NCBI GenBank assembly: GCA_012523635.1
Contig: JAAYTX010000083.1
Coordinates: 1 to 53,303 of the forward strand
Direction of reading: 5' to 3'
Length of the DNA: 53,303 bases
Source of the DNA: Elusimicrobiota bacterium
GTDB taxonomy: Bacteria > Elusimicrobiota > Elusimicrobia > Elusimicrobiales > Elusimicrobiaceae
Shown: piece after piece, positions 25,888 through 35,570 of the stretch
Layout: every line of letters begins with the position of its first letter
Numbering within the stretch: the first letter of the stretch is position 1
Translations under genes and position numbers: made by a program
The notes under the pieces: model-generated
The model's database searches: none
Seen by the model: only the letters and a program-made list of their open reading frames with translations
Told to the model about the DNA's origin: nothing

Positions 25888-27498
25888 ATGCATGGAATGC
25901 GAGAGCGCGCAAACATATTCAGACATGGTTTTTTTGCCGCGGCGCTGGCCGCTGTGCTGTTTGCGTGCGCCCTGCCGCTTAATGCCGCCACCTTCACAAG
26001 TTCCGATCAAAAATTCATGCTGGAATTCGGGCCGCGCTGGGCGGCGCAGGAAGCTGATTCTGCCGAAAACGTGCTGAACCTGGAAGCGAACGGGGCCTCA
26101 TTCTCCATAAGCCGCATGGATGAAAACCCGGACATCGACCAGCTGCGGACTTTGTTGCAGGCTGAACTGCTGTCGCTGCGCAGCAAAGGCTACGCCGTAC
26201 CCGGCGAGCCAAAGGAATTCCGCCTCCCGTCAGGCCCGCTGATGATTTATGCCGTATATCTTGGCGGCAACGACGACGTGGCCGCAGGCTTCTTCAACCT
26301 GGGCGGAATGGCCTTCGCCATATCCGCCGTAGGAATGAAAGAAGACGAACTTCTGCGCACAATGCAGACCCTGCACAGGCCCGGCGAGGAGATAGCGGCG
26401 GCACCGGTGCAGCGCAAATACAAGCCAAAAACCGCCGAACCTCCGCCCCTGCCGGCGGCACCAGCCTATCCCGCCCCCGCTTCGACAGAAGCGATCAATA
26501 ACCTTTTGGGGGCCGCAATAGATACCGCCGCGCCCGCACAACAGTCCGCGCCTGCGGTGCCGGAATCGGCCCAGCCCGCCGCGCCCGCGACGGAACAACC
26601 GGCGCGGCCTGATAAAACGCCTCTATATCCGCGGACTCCGCTTCCGCTGGCGCCGCTGGCCATACTGCTGGCGCTTTGGGGAGCCGGAACAGTTTACGCT
26701 TCGTCAGCCGCGAAAAAACTTCCCCCCGTTGCGCGCGTGGAAGCTCCGCCGCAGAATCCGCCTCCTGACTATAATTTCCCCTACGCTCTGCATGTCTCGG
26801 ACCGGGGGCTGGAACGCCGTTTCGATTTTTCCGGCGCGGACGGAGCGCGCTACTGCGCTTCCTGCAACTGCCTGCTGGACAAACTGGCGGCATATGCGCT
26901 GTACGCGCTGCTGGCCTTTGAATTCGCCTGGACCTGCCTTTATATGATAGGACTGGACCTGGCGCACATCCTTTTGCCGCTTCCGGGCGGCGCTGTGCTG
27001 GCTTCGTTTCCGGAACTGCTTTTCCTGGCGGTCGCCGCAGTCGGCCTGATACTGCGGCTTGAGCAGGAATACACGCTCCAGATACGCGATGAGCAGTCAA
27101 ACATAGTACTGGAGCTTTCCGGCACGCGCTCGGAAGCGCAGTTCAAAAACGCAGAAGGAAATCTTGTCGGGAAATTGTCCAAAACCACTGCCGGAGCGTG
27201 GCAGGTACATGCCTCCGCCGACGCCCCCGCCGCGCTTGAATTAGTGGACATCGCCCCGCAGCTCAAGCCGCTGCGCAGGGTTTTCGGCAACCTGGGCGGC
27301 CTGCTGAACGCGCGGCACGTCTTCCAGTCCGGCGGGAAGCTGGCCGGAACTGTCCTGCAAAGCTCCTCCAACGATTCTGACCTGACTTTGGAATTCGCAT
27401 TCTCCGCCTACCGCGCGGCAAGGCCGGACCAGATAGTCGCGTCGCTCCTTTACGTCAAAGCGGTTGAGCGGGACTACCCGTACCCCTGGTTCTTCTAG
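25888..27498 (+). CDS. Exported/membrane protein of unknown function
   Basis: A 536-residue protein that I do not recognise. A signal peptide (about residues 10-34, ends LPLNAA) leads a small alpha+beta domain (35-165) that resembles uncharacterised periplasmic stress-type domains. A Pro/Ala-rich linker (170-250) and a first TM segment (PLAPLAILLALWGAG) follow, then a Y-C-A-S-C-N-C cluster, two or three more TM helices and a C-terminal domain (about 385-536). The latter has the pattern of LURP/scramblase-like beta folds (R-D-E-Q-S-N-I-V-L-E-L-S). A TATACT hexamer ends one base before the ATG and no Shine-Dalgarno is visible. A second ATG lies three codons on. Confidence 0.7.
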   Translation: MHGMRERANIFRHGFFAAALAAVLFACALPLNAATFTSSDQKFMLEFGPRWAAQEADSAENVLNLEANGASFSISRMDENPDIDQLRTLLQAELLSLRSKGYAVPGEPKEFRLPSGPLMIYAVYLGGNDDVAAGFFNLGGMAFAISAVGMKEDELLRTMQTLHRPGEEIAAAPVQRKYKPKTAEPPPLPAAPAYPAPASTEAINNLLGAAIDTAAPAQQSAPAVPESAQPAAPATEQPARPDKTPLYPRTPLPLAPLAILLALWGAGTVYASSAAKKLPPVARVEAPPQNPPPDYNFPYALHVSDRGLERRFDFSGADGARYCASCNCLLDKLAAYALYALLAFEFAWTCLYMIGLDLAHILLPLPGGAVLASFPELLFLAVAAVGLILRLEQEYTLQIRDEQSNIVLELSGTRSEAQFKNAEGNLVGKLSKTTAGAWQVHASADAPAALELVDIAPQLKPLRRVFGNLGGLLNARHVFQSGGKLAGTVLQSSSNDSDLTLEFAFSAYRAARPDQIVASLLYVKAVERDYPYPWFF

Positions 27499-27510
27499 TT
27501 TTTCCTGAAA

Positions 27511-28233
27511 TCAGACAGGCAGGATGTTCTTCAAAAGCGGCATTTTTCCGCTAAGCAGCAGCATGATTCCTATCACTACGAAAACAATTCCAGCCAGACG
27601 CTCTCCGTAAGCAAGCAAGCGCCTGTGCTTCGCAGCCAGGTTCACCAGCTTTCTGGCGCCAAGCGCGGCAAGCAGCAGCGGAACGCCCAGCCCCATAGAG
27701 TAGGCCAATAAAAGCAAAGCGCCCTTCCACGCAGTATCCCCGGAAGCGGCCAGCGCCAGCAGGCCTGCCAGCACGGGGCCTATGCACGGCGTCCAGCCCA
27801 GCGCGAAGGCAAAGCCCATCAGAAGCGCGCCCCAATACCCCGGCTTGAATTTATGAAGGGAAAAGCGTTTTTCATAATTGAGAAACACGAAATTGAAAAG
27901 ACCCAGAAGATACGCCCCGAAAAACAGCAGCAATATGCCGGAAATTATTTCCACCTGCCTGCCGTAATTAAGGAAAAAACCGCCCAACATTGAAGCGGTG
28001 GTGCCCAGCAGCACGAAAGCGCAGGAAAACCCGGACACAAACAGCGTCGCCGAGAGCATAACCCTGTGCCGCTTCTCGGGGGAAGGCCCCTGCTCCTGCA
28101 ATATCTCGGCGGCGCTTAAGCCGGAAATCAGCGACAGATAGCCCGGTATCAGCGGCAGTACGCAGGGAGAAAAGAAAGTGGCCAGCCCGGCAAACAGGGC
28201 TGAGAACAGTTCCAGAGGGCTAATGATGGGCAT
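27511..28233 (-). CDS. ccdA: CcdA/DsbD-type thiol-disulfide transport membrane protein
   Basis: A 240-residue membrane protein with six predicted helices that passes electrons from cytoplasmic thioredoxin across the membrane. The two catalytic Cys are in FFSPCVLPLIPGYLS (Cys24) and LGWTPCIGPVLAG, the hallmark pair of CcdA. A helix with F-F-G-A-Y-L-L-G-L-F and a G-L-G-V-P-L-L-L-A-A turn are typical. The 5' end overlaps the kdsC stop by 14 bp. Its partner thioredoxin-like protein is not in the window. Confidence 0.92.
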   Translation of the reverse strand: MPIISPLELFSALFAGLATFFSPCVLPLIPGYLSLISGLSAAEILQEQGPSPEKRHRVMLSATLFVSGFSCAFVLLGTTASMLGGFFLNYGRQVEIISGILLLFFGAYLLGLFNFVFLNYEKRFSLHKFKPGYWGALLMGFAFALGWTPCIGPVLAGLLALAASGDTAWKGALLLLAYSMGLGVPLLLAALGARKLVNLAAKHRRLLAYGERLAGIVFVVIGIMLLLSGKMPLLKNILPV

Positions 28234-28816
28234 TTTCCACTACTGGTGTTTCCCTGGGCAGTGGATCCCACTGCCCCGACTCCACCATCTCCATTACCCT
28301 GGGCCACCGCCCCTGGCTTTTCAGTATGAACTCGCATATTTCGCGCACCGCGCCGGAACCGCCGCGCTGGAGCGAAACATAATGAGCCTTCTTCTTCACT
28401 TCGGGGACCGCATTGGCCGGTGCGCAGGCCAGCCCGATACGGTTCATGACCGGAATGTCTGTCCAGTCGTCTCCTATGTAGGCCACTTCCTCTGGCTTCA
28501 CGCCGGCCTGCGCCAGAATCTTTTCGTAAGGCGGCACCTTCGCCAGAAACCCCATGAAAATATACCTCATGCCAAGACTGCGCGCGCGGCCTTCCGTGGC
28601 GGGCGACCTGCGCCCGGTTATCACGCCTGTCTGCACCCCGAACACGCGCAGCAGGCGCAGGCCTATACCGTCCAGCGCATGAAAGCCCTTGAATTCCACC
28701 ATGTGCCCTTCGGGGCCCGGGACATGGTACATATGCCCGTCGGTAAGCACCCCGTCCACATCCATAAGGACCAGCTTGATTTTCTTCGCGCGTTTGGCGG
28801 CGTCTTGTTTTTTCAT
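28220..28816 (-). CDS. kdsC: 3-deoxy-D-manno-octulosonate 8-phosphate phosphatase family (HAD)
   Basis: A 198-residue HAD phosphatase. Motifs are KLVLMDVDGVLTDGHMY, GVITGRRSPATEGRARSLG, and AYIGDDWTDIPVMNRIGL with APANAVPEVK after it, all standard for KdsC. Kdo synthesis supports a lipopolysaccharide core. The protein is about 20 residues longer than E. coli KdsC, with a basic Lys-rich N terminus and a His/Pro tail. It overlaps ccdA. Confidence 0.9.
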   Translation of the reverse strand: MKKQDAAKRAKKIKLVLMDVDGVLTDGHMYHVPGPEGHMVEFKGFHALDGIGLRLLRVFGVQTGVITGRRSPATEGRARSLGMRYIFMGFLAKVPPYEKILAQAGVKPEEVAYIGDDWTDIPVMNRIGLACAPANAVPEVKKKAHYVSLQRGGSGAVREICEFILKSQGRWPRVMEMVESGQWDPLPRETPVVENAHH

Positions 28817-28822
28817 AGTGAG

Positions 28823-29875
28823 TTATTTTAGCAAACCGCCGCTTTCCGGCAGGCTGCCCAGCGGCATAGGGCGCAGGCGCCCCCCCTCTGACAGCCAGCG
28901 CGAAATCAGCTCCAGTTCCTTGGCGCGGCAGGCGTAGTTGCCGGGCTTGGGGCCGTCGTAGTCCTCGAAATAGCAGCTCATGGCATCTTCCATCCACTGG
29001 CGTATTGGGGTCGAGCGCCAGCCCAAGACATTTTCGGCCTTGGAGATGCCCAGCACATAATCCCGCGCCGTCCAGTATGGCGAACAGGCGAGGTCATAAC
29101 CCGCCGCAGAAAGGTATTCGGAACTTATGTCGGCGGCCTGCACCACCACCCCGGACAGCGCCGCCGAAATATCCAGCCATTCAGACAGCGCCAGCGGGGC
29201 CGACTCGCCGAAATGAAAGGTTTCGCCGACGCTTTTTTCGGGGAACAGCATCAAGGTTTCAAGCGCCCGCGCAGCATCGGAGCTCCAGATATAGCGGCGG
29301 TAGGCCGCACCGCCATCGGGCACTATCACAGGGTGCCCGTCGGCCATGCGCAGCCAGTAGGAATAGGCGCGAAGCTTAGGGTCGCGCGGGCCTATCACTA
29401 TCGGGAACCGCGCTATTACGGCGGGGAATCCTTCGCCCCGGAACTTGGAAAGCAGGGCTTTTTCAGCGCGCAATTTGCCGAAACCGTAAGGGTCAGCCTG
29501 GTCCTGCGGCAGTTCCGTCAGGCGCGCGCACTGGTCTTCCGTAAACGGGGATTTCGCGCCCTTTACCGCCAGGTGTACATCGCCCGTGCTTACCATTATC
29601 CAGAGCCCGGCGCGCAGTCCAGCCGTCTCCATGCCCAGCAGGACGTCCTCTTCCGAAAAACAGATATTGTCCACCACTGCATCCCACCGTTCGCCGGAAA
29701 GCGCAGCCATGTCTGAGGCGCTTTTCCTGTCACCGGGAATCTGGCGTATCGCGCGCGGCAAGTCCTCGCACGGGCAGCGCCGCGAGAATACCGTCACCTG
29801 GTCTCCGGCCGCGGCGCGCCGCAGCGCAAGCTCGCGCCCGAAAAACCTGGTCCCCCCCAGTATCAGAAGCTTCAT
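28823..29875 (-). CDS. NAD-dependent epimerase/dehydratase (SDR)
   Basis: A 350-residue extended short-chain dehydrogenase. The Rossmann start is LLILGGTRFFGRELALR, and the Tyr-x3-Lys pair is in ADPYGFGKLRAEK. The C-terminal half resembles the chloroplast-RNA-binding-like (CSP41) subgroup of epimerases. The substrate is probably a nucleotide sugar, but I cannot say which. It starts with a TGATG overlap at the NUDIX gene stop and lies 6 bp upstream of kdsC, so it is in the same transcript as the envelope genes. Confidence 0.85.
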   Translation of the reverse strand: MKLLILGGTRFFGRELALRRAAAGDQVTVFSRRCPCEDLPRAIRQIPGDRKSASDMAALSGERWDAVVDNICFSEEDVLLGMETAGLRAGLWIMVSTGDVHLAVKGAKSPFTEDQCARLTELPQDQADPYGFGKLRAEKALLSKFRGEGFPAVIARFPIVIGPRDPKLRAYSYWLRMADGHPVIVPDGGAAYRRYIWSSDAARALETLMLFPEKSVGETFHFGESAPLALSEWLDISAALSGVVVQAADISSEYLSAAGYDLACSPYWTARDYVLGISKAENVLGWRSTPIRQWMEDAMSCYFEDYDGPKPGNYACRAKELELISRWLSEGGRLRPMPLGSLPESGGLLK

Positions 29876-30423
29876 CAGCGGCGGCTCAAGGCCAAAGCCT
29901 GCAGGGCGATTATGGTTTTGGAATCTTTTATCCTTCCGCTCCGCACCATTGCCATGGCGCGCTTAAGCGAAAATTCGCCGGGCCGCAGGAATTCGTCGTC
30001 ATCGGGCGAGGCCGGGCCGGGCTTAAGCCCGCTGGCCTGATAAATATGCAGACGTTCGTTTGAAAAAGCGCAGCAGGGCCAGAAAGTTATCAGCTTGCTC
30101 AGGCTTGAAACCGTGTACCCGGTTTCTTCCTGCAGTTCGCAGCGCGCACGCAGCGCAGGGCTGTCCTTGGGCCCGTGCATTTTTCCGGCCGGTATCTCCC
30201 AGGTGGCTTCGCCTACGGGGTAGCGGTACTGGCGCACCATAAGTATGTTGCCGTTTGGAAGCACAGGCAGCACGGCGACGGCGCCCGGATGGTCCAGATA
30301 TTCGCGGTTAGCCGTCTTGCGGTTTGGCAGCAAAACCTTGTCCACATTGAAATTCACCGCTCCGCCTTTGTATAGGCGTTTTTTGCAAAGACCCTTCTCT
30401 ATAAGTTTAATATGGTTAGGCAT
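29875..30423 (-). CDS. NUDIX hydrolase, ADP-ribose pyrophosphatase type
   Basis: A 182-residue hydrolase. The NUDIX box spans from GKMHGPKDS to RCELQEETGYT, with the Glu residues of R-E/C-E-L-x-E-E-x-G. Before it is HPGAVAVLPVLPNGNILMVRQYRYPVG, normal for ADP-ribose pyrophosphatases of the NudF group. The start is the ATG at 30423, where AAGGAGG precedes it closely. The longer open frame overlaps dnaE and is rejected. It is divergent from dnaE with 25 bp between starts. Confidence 0.9.
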   Translation of the reverse strand: MPNHIKLIEKGLCKKRLYKGGAVNFNVDKVLLPNRKTANREYLDHPGAVAVLPVLPNGNILMVRQYRYPVGEATWEIPAGKMHGPKDSPALRARCELQEETGYTVSSLSKLITFWPCCAFSNERLHIYQASGLKPGPASPDDDEFLRPGEFSLKRAMAMVRSGRIKDSKTIIALQALALSRR

Positions 30424-30448
30424 GCTGCCTCCTTGGTAAAAATATTTT

Positions 30449-33400
30449 ATGAAATCCTCAGAATTTATACACCTGCACAACCACTCCGAATATTTGCTGC
30501 TAGACGGCATGCTGAAGATAACCGACGAGGACGGCAAGCCGTCGGAGTTCCTTAAAGGCCTGCTGCAGAAGAACGTAAAAGCCTTGGCCATCACCGACCA
30601 CGGCAACATGTACGGCGCGGCGGATTTCTATTTCGCGGCCAAAGAATGCGGCGTGCACCCCATCATAGGCTGCGAATTCTACATAGCCCCCGGCTCGCGC
30701 AAGGAAAAGAACGAGCAGCGGGCCAACGGCCACATCACCCTTCTGGCGCAGGACCTGGACGGCTACCAGAACCTCATGGCCATGATTTCGCAGGCTTTCA
30801 TCGACGGGTTTTACTACGACCCGCGCATAGACCGCGAACTGCTGGCCGCGCACTCCAAGGGCGTGATAGCGCTGTCCGGCTGCCTCAAGTCCCATGTGGC
30901 GCAGGCCTGCCTGTCCGGCAACTTGGACAAAGCCTGCGCGCTGGCCGCCGAATACCGCGACATACTGGGCGCGGGCAACTACTACATAGAACTGATGGAC
31001 CACGGCATACCCGACGAACAGAAAGCCATGCCCGGGCTGCTTGAGGTGGCCAAACGCACCGGAATACCGCTGGTGGCCACCAACGACTGCCATTATCTGC
31101 GCAAGGAAGACTGGGAGGCCCACGACATCCACCTCTGCATCTCCACCGGAGACACGCTGGACGACCCCAACCGCCTGCGCATGACCACGCACGAGCTTTA
31201 CTTCAAATCGGCGGACGAAATGAAGAAGCTCTTCGCGCACACGCCCCAGTCCATAGCAAACACAGTGGAAATCGCCATGCGCTGCAACGTGGACGTGCCG
31301 CACGGCAAGTTCATACTGCCTGTTTTCGAGCTTCCGGAAGGCTTCAAGCACCTCACCGAAGCGCAGTACCTGGAAAAGCTCTGCGATGAAGGGCTAAAGA
31401 AAAAACTTGGCGGAGAGATACCGGAACAATACGCCCAGCGACTGCGGGATGAATTGAAGACCATCATCAGCATGGAATTCCCGGGTTACTTCCTGATAGT
31501 CAGCGATTTCATCACCTATGCCAGAAAGCAGCGCATACCCGTGGGCCCCGGGCGCGGCAGCGGCGCCGGCTCGCTGGTGGCATATTCGCTGGATATAACC
31601 CGGGTGGACCCGTTGGAGAACGGACTGCTATTTGAGCGCTTCCTCAACCCGGGCCGCAAATCCATGCCCGACCTGGACATAGACTTTTCCGACGAAGGCA
31701 GGGGCCGCGTCATAGAATACGTGCGCCAGAAATACGGCGAAGGCAACGTGGCCCAGATAGTGACTTTCGGAACGATTAAGGCCAAGCTGGCGATAAAGGA
31801 CGTCGCGCGCGTGATGAACATGCCGCCGCAGGAAGCCAACGCCATCACCAAACACATCCCCGGCGACATAACAATATACCGCGCTCTCAACGAAGTGCCG
31901 GAACTGCAAAGGCTTTCGCACGACCCGAAAATAAAGAAAGTGATAGACGCCGCCATGAAGATAGAGGGCCTCAAGCGCCATACCGGCGTGCACGCGGCGG
32001 GCACCGTGGTGACAAAAGAGGCGGTGATGCACTACACGCCGCTGGCCAGAGGCTCGCGCGAGGTGATCACCACCCAATACGAAGGCCGCACGCTGGACAG
32101 GCTGGGCCTGCTGAAAATAGACTTCCTGGGCCTGCGCACCCTGACCGTCATAGACAAAACCGTGGAACTGGTGCAGAAAACTCGCGGGATAACCATAGAC
32201 ATACAGAAAATCCCGATGGACGACCAGAAAACCTTCGACCTCCTGCGGGCGGGGGAAACCACCTGCGTGTTCCAATTGGAAAGCAAAGGCATGAAGGAAC
32301 TGGTGAGGGCGCTAAAACCCTCGCAGTTCAGCGACATTTCGGCGCTTGTGGCCCTTTACCGCCCCGGCCCCATGAAAAGCGGCATGCACGATGAATTCGT
32401 GGCCCGCAAGCACGGCCGCAAGAAAATCACCTACGAACATTCCTCGCTTGAGCCCATACTGAAAGAGACCTACGGCACGATGATTTACCAGGAACAGGTC
32501 ATGAACATCTCAAAGGCCATGGCCGGGTTCACGCCCGCGCAGGCCGACGACCTGCGCAAGGCCATGGGCAAGAAAATCGCCGAGAAGATGGAAAAGGCGA
32601 AAAACGATTTCCTATCCGGCTGCGAAAAGAACCATATCCCGGCCAAAATCGCGTCCAAAATCTTCGGCCAGATGGCGGAATTCGCCGCCTACGGCTTCAA
32701 CAAGTCGCATTCCGTGGCCTACGCGCTGGTTTCGTATCAGACGGCATACCTGAAGGCCAACTACCCCGTGGAATTCATGACCTCGGCGCTGACCTCGGAA
32801 ATCGGGCACAACGCCATAGGTTCCGAAGACAAGGAAAACAAGATTGTCACCTACAAGAACGAAGCGCTGGACATGGGCATAGCGGTGCTTGGCCCTGACG
32901 TGCAGCATTCGGAAATAGATTTCAGCGCCGAAAGCGTGGAGGAAGGCTCCAAAAAGATACGCTTCGGCCTGCAGGCCGTTAAAAACGTGGGCTATGAAGC
33001 CGCGAAATCCATAATGGAAGCGCGCGAAAGCGGCGGCCCGTTCAAGAGCCTGGACGACCTTTGCATGCGGGTGGACCTGCGCCAGGCCAACAAGAAAACT
33101 TTCGAGTCGCTGATAAAGGCCGGCGCGCTGGATTCGCTGATGCCGCAGCTGCCGCCGGAAAAAAGCCGCGCCGCCCTTATGGCCGCGCTGGAAAGAACTC
33201 TGCTGCGCATGAACAAAATGAAGGAAGAGCTGGCCTCGGCGCAGGAAAACCTTTTCGGCTCCAGCCTTGAGATGTCCTTCCACGAGGACGCCGCAGAAGC
33301 CGCGCCGACAGAGCCGCTGCACGAGCGCACCCTGCTCAGCAACGAAAAGGAAGTGCTCGGCTTCTTCCTTTCAGGACACCCGCTGGCCAAGCTGGAACGC

Positions 33401-33976
33401 CAGATAAAAATGGCGTCGGACTGCTCGATAGACGACGTGCTTCAGGGCAAGGCATCGGGCCCGGTGCGTGTCGCGGGCCTGATTTCCAAGGTGCTCAAGC
33501 GCCAATCCAAAAAGACGAAGGAGCCCTGGGCGCAAATCGAGTTGGAAGACATGAGCGCCAGCATCACTGTCAACGCCTTCCCGAAAAGCTTCGCCAAAAA
33601 CGGCCACGCCATCAGCACCGACGCCATAGTGGTGGTTTCGGGCAAGGCGCGTTCCCAGTCGGACGAAGAGAACCCCGTGATGGAAATTTCAGCAGACGAG
33701 ATAACCCCTCTCTACCAGGCCATAGCCAAATACGGGCGCAACATGCTCATAACCTTCTCCCCGTCGGGCATGGAGGAGGAGGAACTTAAGGCGCTTAAAA
33801 AACTGCTGGACCAGCACAAAGGCGGCGTGCCCGTGTACCTCCAACTACAGCTCTCCCCCAAGGAACAGGTTAACGTTGACACCGGCAAGCTGGTCGACCT
33901 CAGCCAGGCGCTTTTCGAAGACCTGGACAAGCTGCTTAAAAAGAACGGCAGCTGGGTTGTGGAAGGGCTGCGCTGA
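30449..33976 (+). CDS. dnaE: DNA polymerase III alpha subunit
   Basis: A 1175-residue replicative polymerase. An N-terminal PHP domain (FIHLHNHSEYLLLDG, ITDHGNMYGA) is followed by the polymerase core with PDLDIDFSDEGR and KIDFLGLRTLT, which supply the catalytic Asp residues, and GPGRGSGAGSLVAY. The C-terminal region has an OB-fold (GPVRVAGLISKVLKRQ). The length is typical for DnaE1. The start has no clear Shine-Dalgarno; the 25-bp space to the divergent NUDIX gene must hold both promoters' ends. It ends 138 bp before the ExeA-like gene. Confidence 0.97.
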   Translation: MKSSEFIHLHNHSEYLLLDGMLKITDEDGKPSEFLKGLLQKNVKALAITDHGNMYGAADFYFAAKECGVHPIIGCEFYIAPGSRKEKNEQRANGHITLLAQDLDGYQNLMAMISQAFIDGFYYDPRIDRELLAAHSKGVIALSGCLKSHVAQACLSGNLDKACALAAEYRDILGAGNYYIELMDHGIPDEQKAMPGLLEVAKRTGIPLVATNDCHYLRKEDWEAHDIHLCISTGDTLDDPNRLRMTTHELYFKSADEMKKLFAHTPQSIANTVEIAMRCNVDVPHGKFILPVFELPEGFKHLTEAQYLEKLCDEGLKKKLGGEIPEQYAQRLRDELKTIISMEFPGYFLIVSDFITYARKQRIPVGPGRGSGAGSLVAYSLDITRVDPLENGLLFERFLNPGRKSMPDLDIDFSDEGRGRVIEYVRQKYGEGNVAQIVTFGTIKAKLAIKDVARVMNMPPQEANAITKHIPGDITIYRALNEVPELQRLSHDPKIKKVIDAAMKIEGLKRHTGVHAAGTVVTKEAVMHYTPLARGSREVITTQYEGRTLDRLGLLKIDFLGLRTLTVIDKTVELVQKTRGITIDIQKIPMDDQKTFDLLRAGETTCVFQLESKGMKELVRALKPSQFSDISALVALYRPGPMKSGMHDEFVARKHGRKKITYEHSSLEPILKETYGTMIYQEQVMNISKAMAGFTPAQADDLRKAMGKKIAEKMEKAKNDFLSGCEKNHIPAKIASKIFGQMAEFAAYGFNKSHSVAYALVSYQTAYLKANYPVEFMTSALTSEIGHNAIGSEDKENKIVTYKNEALDMGIAVLGPDVQHSEIDFSAESVEEGSKKIRFGLQAVKNVGYEAAKSIMEARESGGPFKSLDDLCMRVDLRQANKKTFESLIKAGALDSLMPQLPPEKSRAALMAALERTLLRMNKMKEELASAQENLFGSSLEMSFHEDAAEAAPTEPLHERTLLSNEKEVLGFFLSGHPLAKLERQIKMASDCSIDDVLQGKASGPVRVAGLISKVLKRQSKKTKEPWAQIELEDMSASITVNAFPKSFAKNGHAISTDAIVVVSGKARSQSDEENPVMEISADEITPLYQAIAKYGRNMLITFSPSGMEEEELKALKKLLDQHKGGVPVYLQLQLSPKEQVNVDTGKLVDLSQALFEDLDKLLKKNGSWVVEGLR

Positions 33977-34114
33977 TCCTCCCGCGACGCAGGCTGCCTG
34001 TCCTATATGGTAAAATTGTAACAGTCGAATTTTTTCCGGCCGGATGCCAACTGCCTGCTTTTCCCGTGCTATTCCACGCTCCGGACACATATAATCAAGG
34101 CGGCGTTAAAATAA

Positions 34115-34927
34115 ATGCACAAGCAACACTGGAGCCTTAAAAGCCTTCCTTTTGAAAACACTCCCGACCCGGACTTTTTCTTCGAGTCCGAGGAGCACGC
34201 GGAGGCCGTTTCCCGCATGGGCTACGTCCTGCAGTCGCACAAGGTGTGCGGCGTGCTCACGGGCGTGTACGGCTGCGGGAAAACACTCGTCATGCACTCT
34301 CTGCGCAGGCGCTTTGAACAAGAAGGATACAAGTTCGCGCTGGTCACCAACCCCCGTTTGAGCGAGGTGGACATACTGCGCATGATACTCTACGGGCTGT
34401 CCAGCTCGGAAATCCCCACGCAGAAAGGCGACATACTGATGTGCCTGCAGAAGACCATCACGGAAATAAACAACGACGGCAAGCACCCGGTTATAGTGAT
34501 AGACGAGGCGCACGCCATAGAGAACAACATGGTGTTCGAGGAGCTGCGCCTGCTGCTCAATTTCCAGACCGACAACCGTGTCCTGGTAACGCTGCTGCTT
34601 TCCGGCCAGCCGGAACTCAAGGGAAAGCTGGAATCCAACAAGCAGTTCAACCAGCGCGTCAGCATGAAATATTACCTCGGCCCGTTCAACCAGGAAGACA
34701 CTGTCCGCTACATACAGCACAGGCTTTCCGCGGCGGGCGCCAAAAACCAGATTTTCACCGATGAGGCGCTGGAGGCGGTCTTCCAGCGTTCCGGCGGCAT
34801 ACCGCGCTGGATAAACAACATCTGCCACATGGCCATGATGGCGGCCTTCTCGGCCGACCAGAAACTGGTAACCCCGGAAATGGTGAAGGAAGCGGTGGAA
34901 ACGCTGGACGGCACCCCGGTTGCCTGA
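34115..34927 (+). CDS. ExeA/GspA-like AAA ATPase
   Basis: A 270-residue ATPase. Walker A is GVYGCGKT, Walker B is VIVIDEAHAI, and there is an arginine-finger candidate in QRVSMKYYLGPF. The opening HKQHWSLKSLPFENTPDPDF is the common start of ExeA-type proteins that help insert type II secretin complexes and of related transposition helpers. No peptidoglycan-binding domain is attached. A TATAAT lies at 34090-34095 and AAGG near 34097, so it may have its own promoter. The partner is unknown. Confidence 0.88.
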   Translation: MHKQHWSLKSLPFENTPDPDFFFESEEHAEAVSRMGYVLQSHKVCGVLTGVYGCGKTLVMHSLRRRFEQEGYKFALVTNPRLSEVDILRMILYGLSSSEIPTQKGDILMCLQKTITEINNDGKHPVIVIDEAHAIENNMVFEELRLLLNFQTDNRVLVTLLLSGQPELKGKLESNKQFNQRVSMKYYLGPFNQEDTVRYIQHRLSAAGAKNQIFTDEALEAVFQRSGGIPRWINNICHMAMMAAFSADQKLVTPEMVKEAVETLDGTPVA

Positions 34928-34931
34928 ACAC

Positions 34932-35567
34932 ATGAAAAGCAACCGCACCATACTGGCGATAGGCGCCCACCCGGACGACCTTGAATTCGGCTGCGGAGGC
35001 CTGCTCCGCCTTCTGACAAAGCGCGGATGGAGCGCCCACCTGCTGGTGATGACCGGCGGGGAACAGGGCGGCAGCGCGCCGGTGCGCAGGCACGAGCAGG
35101 AGCACAGCGCGGACTTCATGCGCGCCGAATTGCACTGGGGCGGCTTCAACGACACTGAACTGCCGCCGGACAGAACGCTTATCAAGACCATAGACAGACA
35201 TGTGCAGGCCATAAAGCCGGACATCCTGCTCTCACACTACTGGGACGACACGCACCAGGACCACCGTGCGGTGGCCCAAGCCGCCATAACCGCAGGCCGC
35301 CATCTGCAAAATATGCTTTTCTACGAAGGCCCCAGCACGCTCAATTTCAAGCCCGGCATCTATGCGGACATCAGTTCCGCAATCAACGACAAGCTTAAGC
35401 TGCTGAAACTGCATGCCAGCCAGGTCAACAAAACCCGCGTCCCGCACCTGTCCATACTGGAAAGCGCCAAAAGCGTGGCAATCTACCGCGGCAACCAGAA
35501 CAAGTGCAAGTACGCCGAAGCGTTCCAGACGGGACGCCTTTCGCTGGACTTTCTCGTCGGCCTCTGA
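34932..35567 (+). CDS. PIG-L/LmbE-family deacetylase
   Basis: A 211-residue zinc deacetylase. The metal site is AHPDDLEFGCGG, and a second motif is HYWDDTHQDHRAV with the H-x-D-H pattern. Members deacetylate N-acetylglucosamine-type conjugates, including glycolipids and thiol precursors. It overlaps the ExeA-like ORF end closely and precedes a WecA-type transferase by 3 bp, which suggests a glycolipid or surface-polysaccharide substrate. I start at the ATG 34932; a TTG four codons upstream is the other option. Confidence 0.85.
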   Translation: MKSNRTILAIGAHPDDLEFGCGGLLRLLTKRGWSAHLLVMTGGEQGGSAPVRRHEQEHSADFMRAELHWGGFNDTELPPDRTLIKTIDRHVQAIKPDILLSHYWDDTHQDHRAVAQAAITAGRHLQNMLFYEGPSTLNFKPGIYADISSAINDKLKLLKLHASQVNKTRVPHLSILESAKSVAIYRGNQNKCKYAEAFQTGRLSLDFLVGL

Positions 35568-35570
35568 GAC

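Noticed and set aside
34035-34044. 10-bp palindrome TCCGGCCGGA between dnaE and the ExeA-like gene
   Set aside because: Short, GC-only and without a T-run in the right orientation; likely chance in GC-rich DNA.
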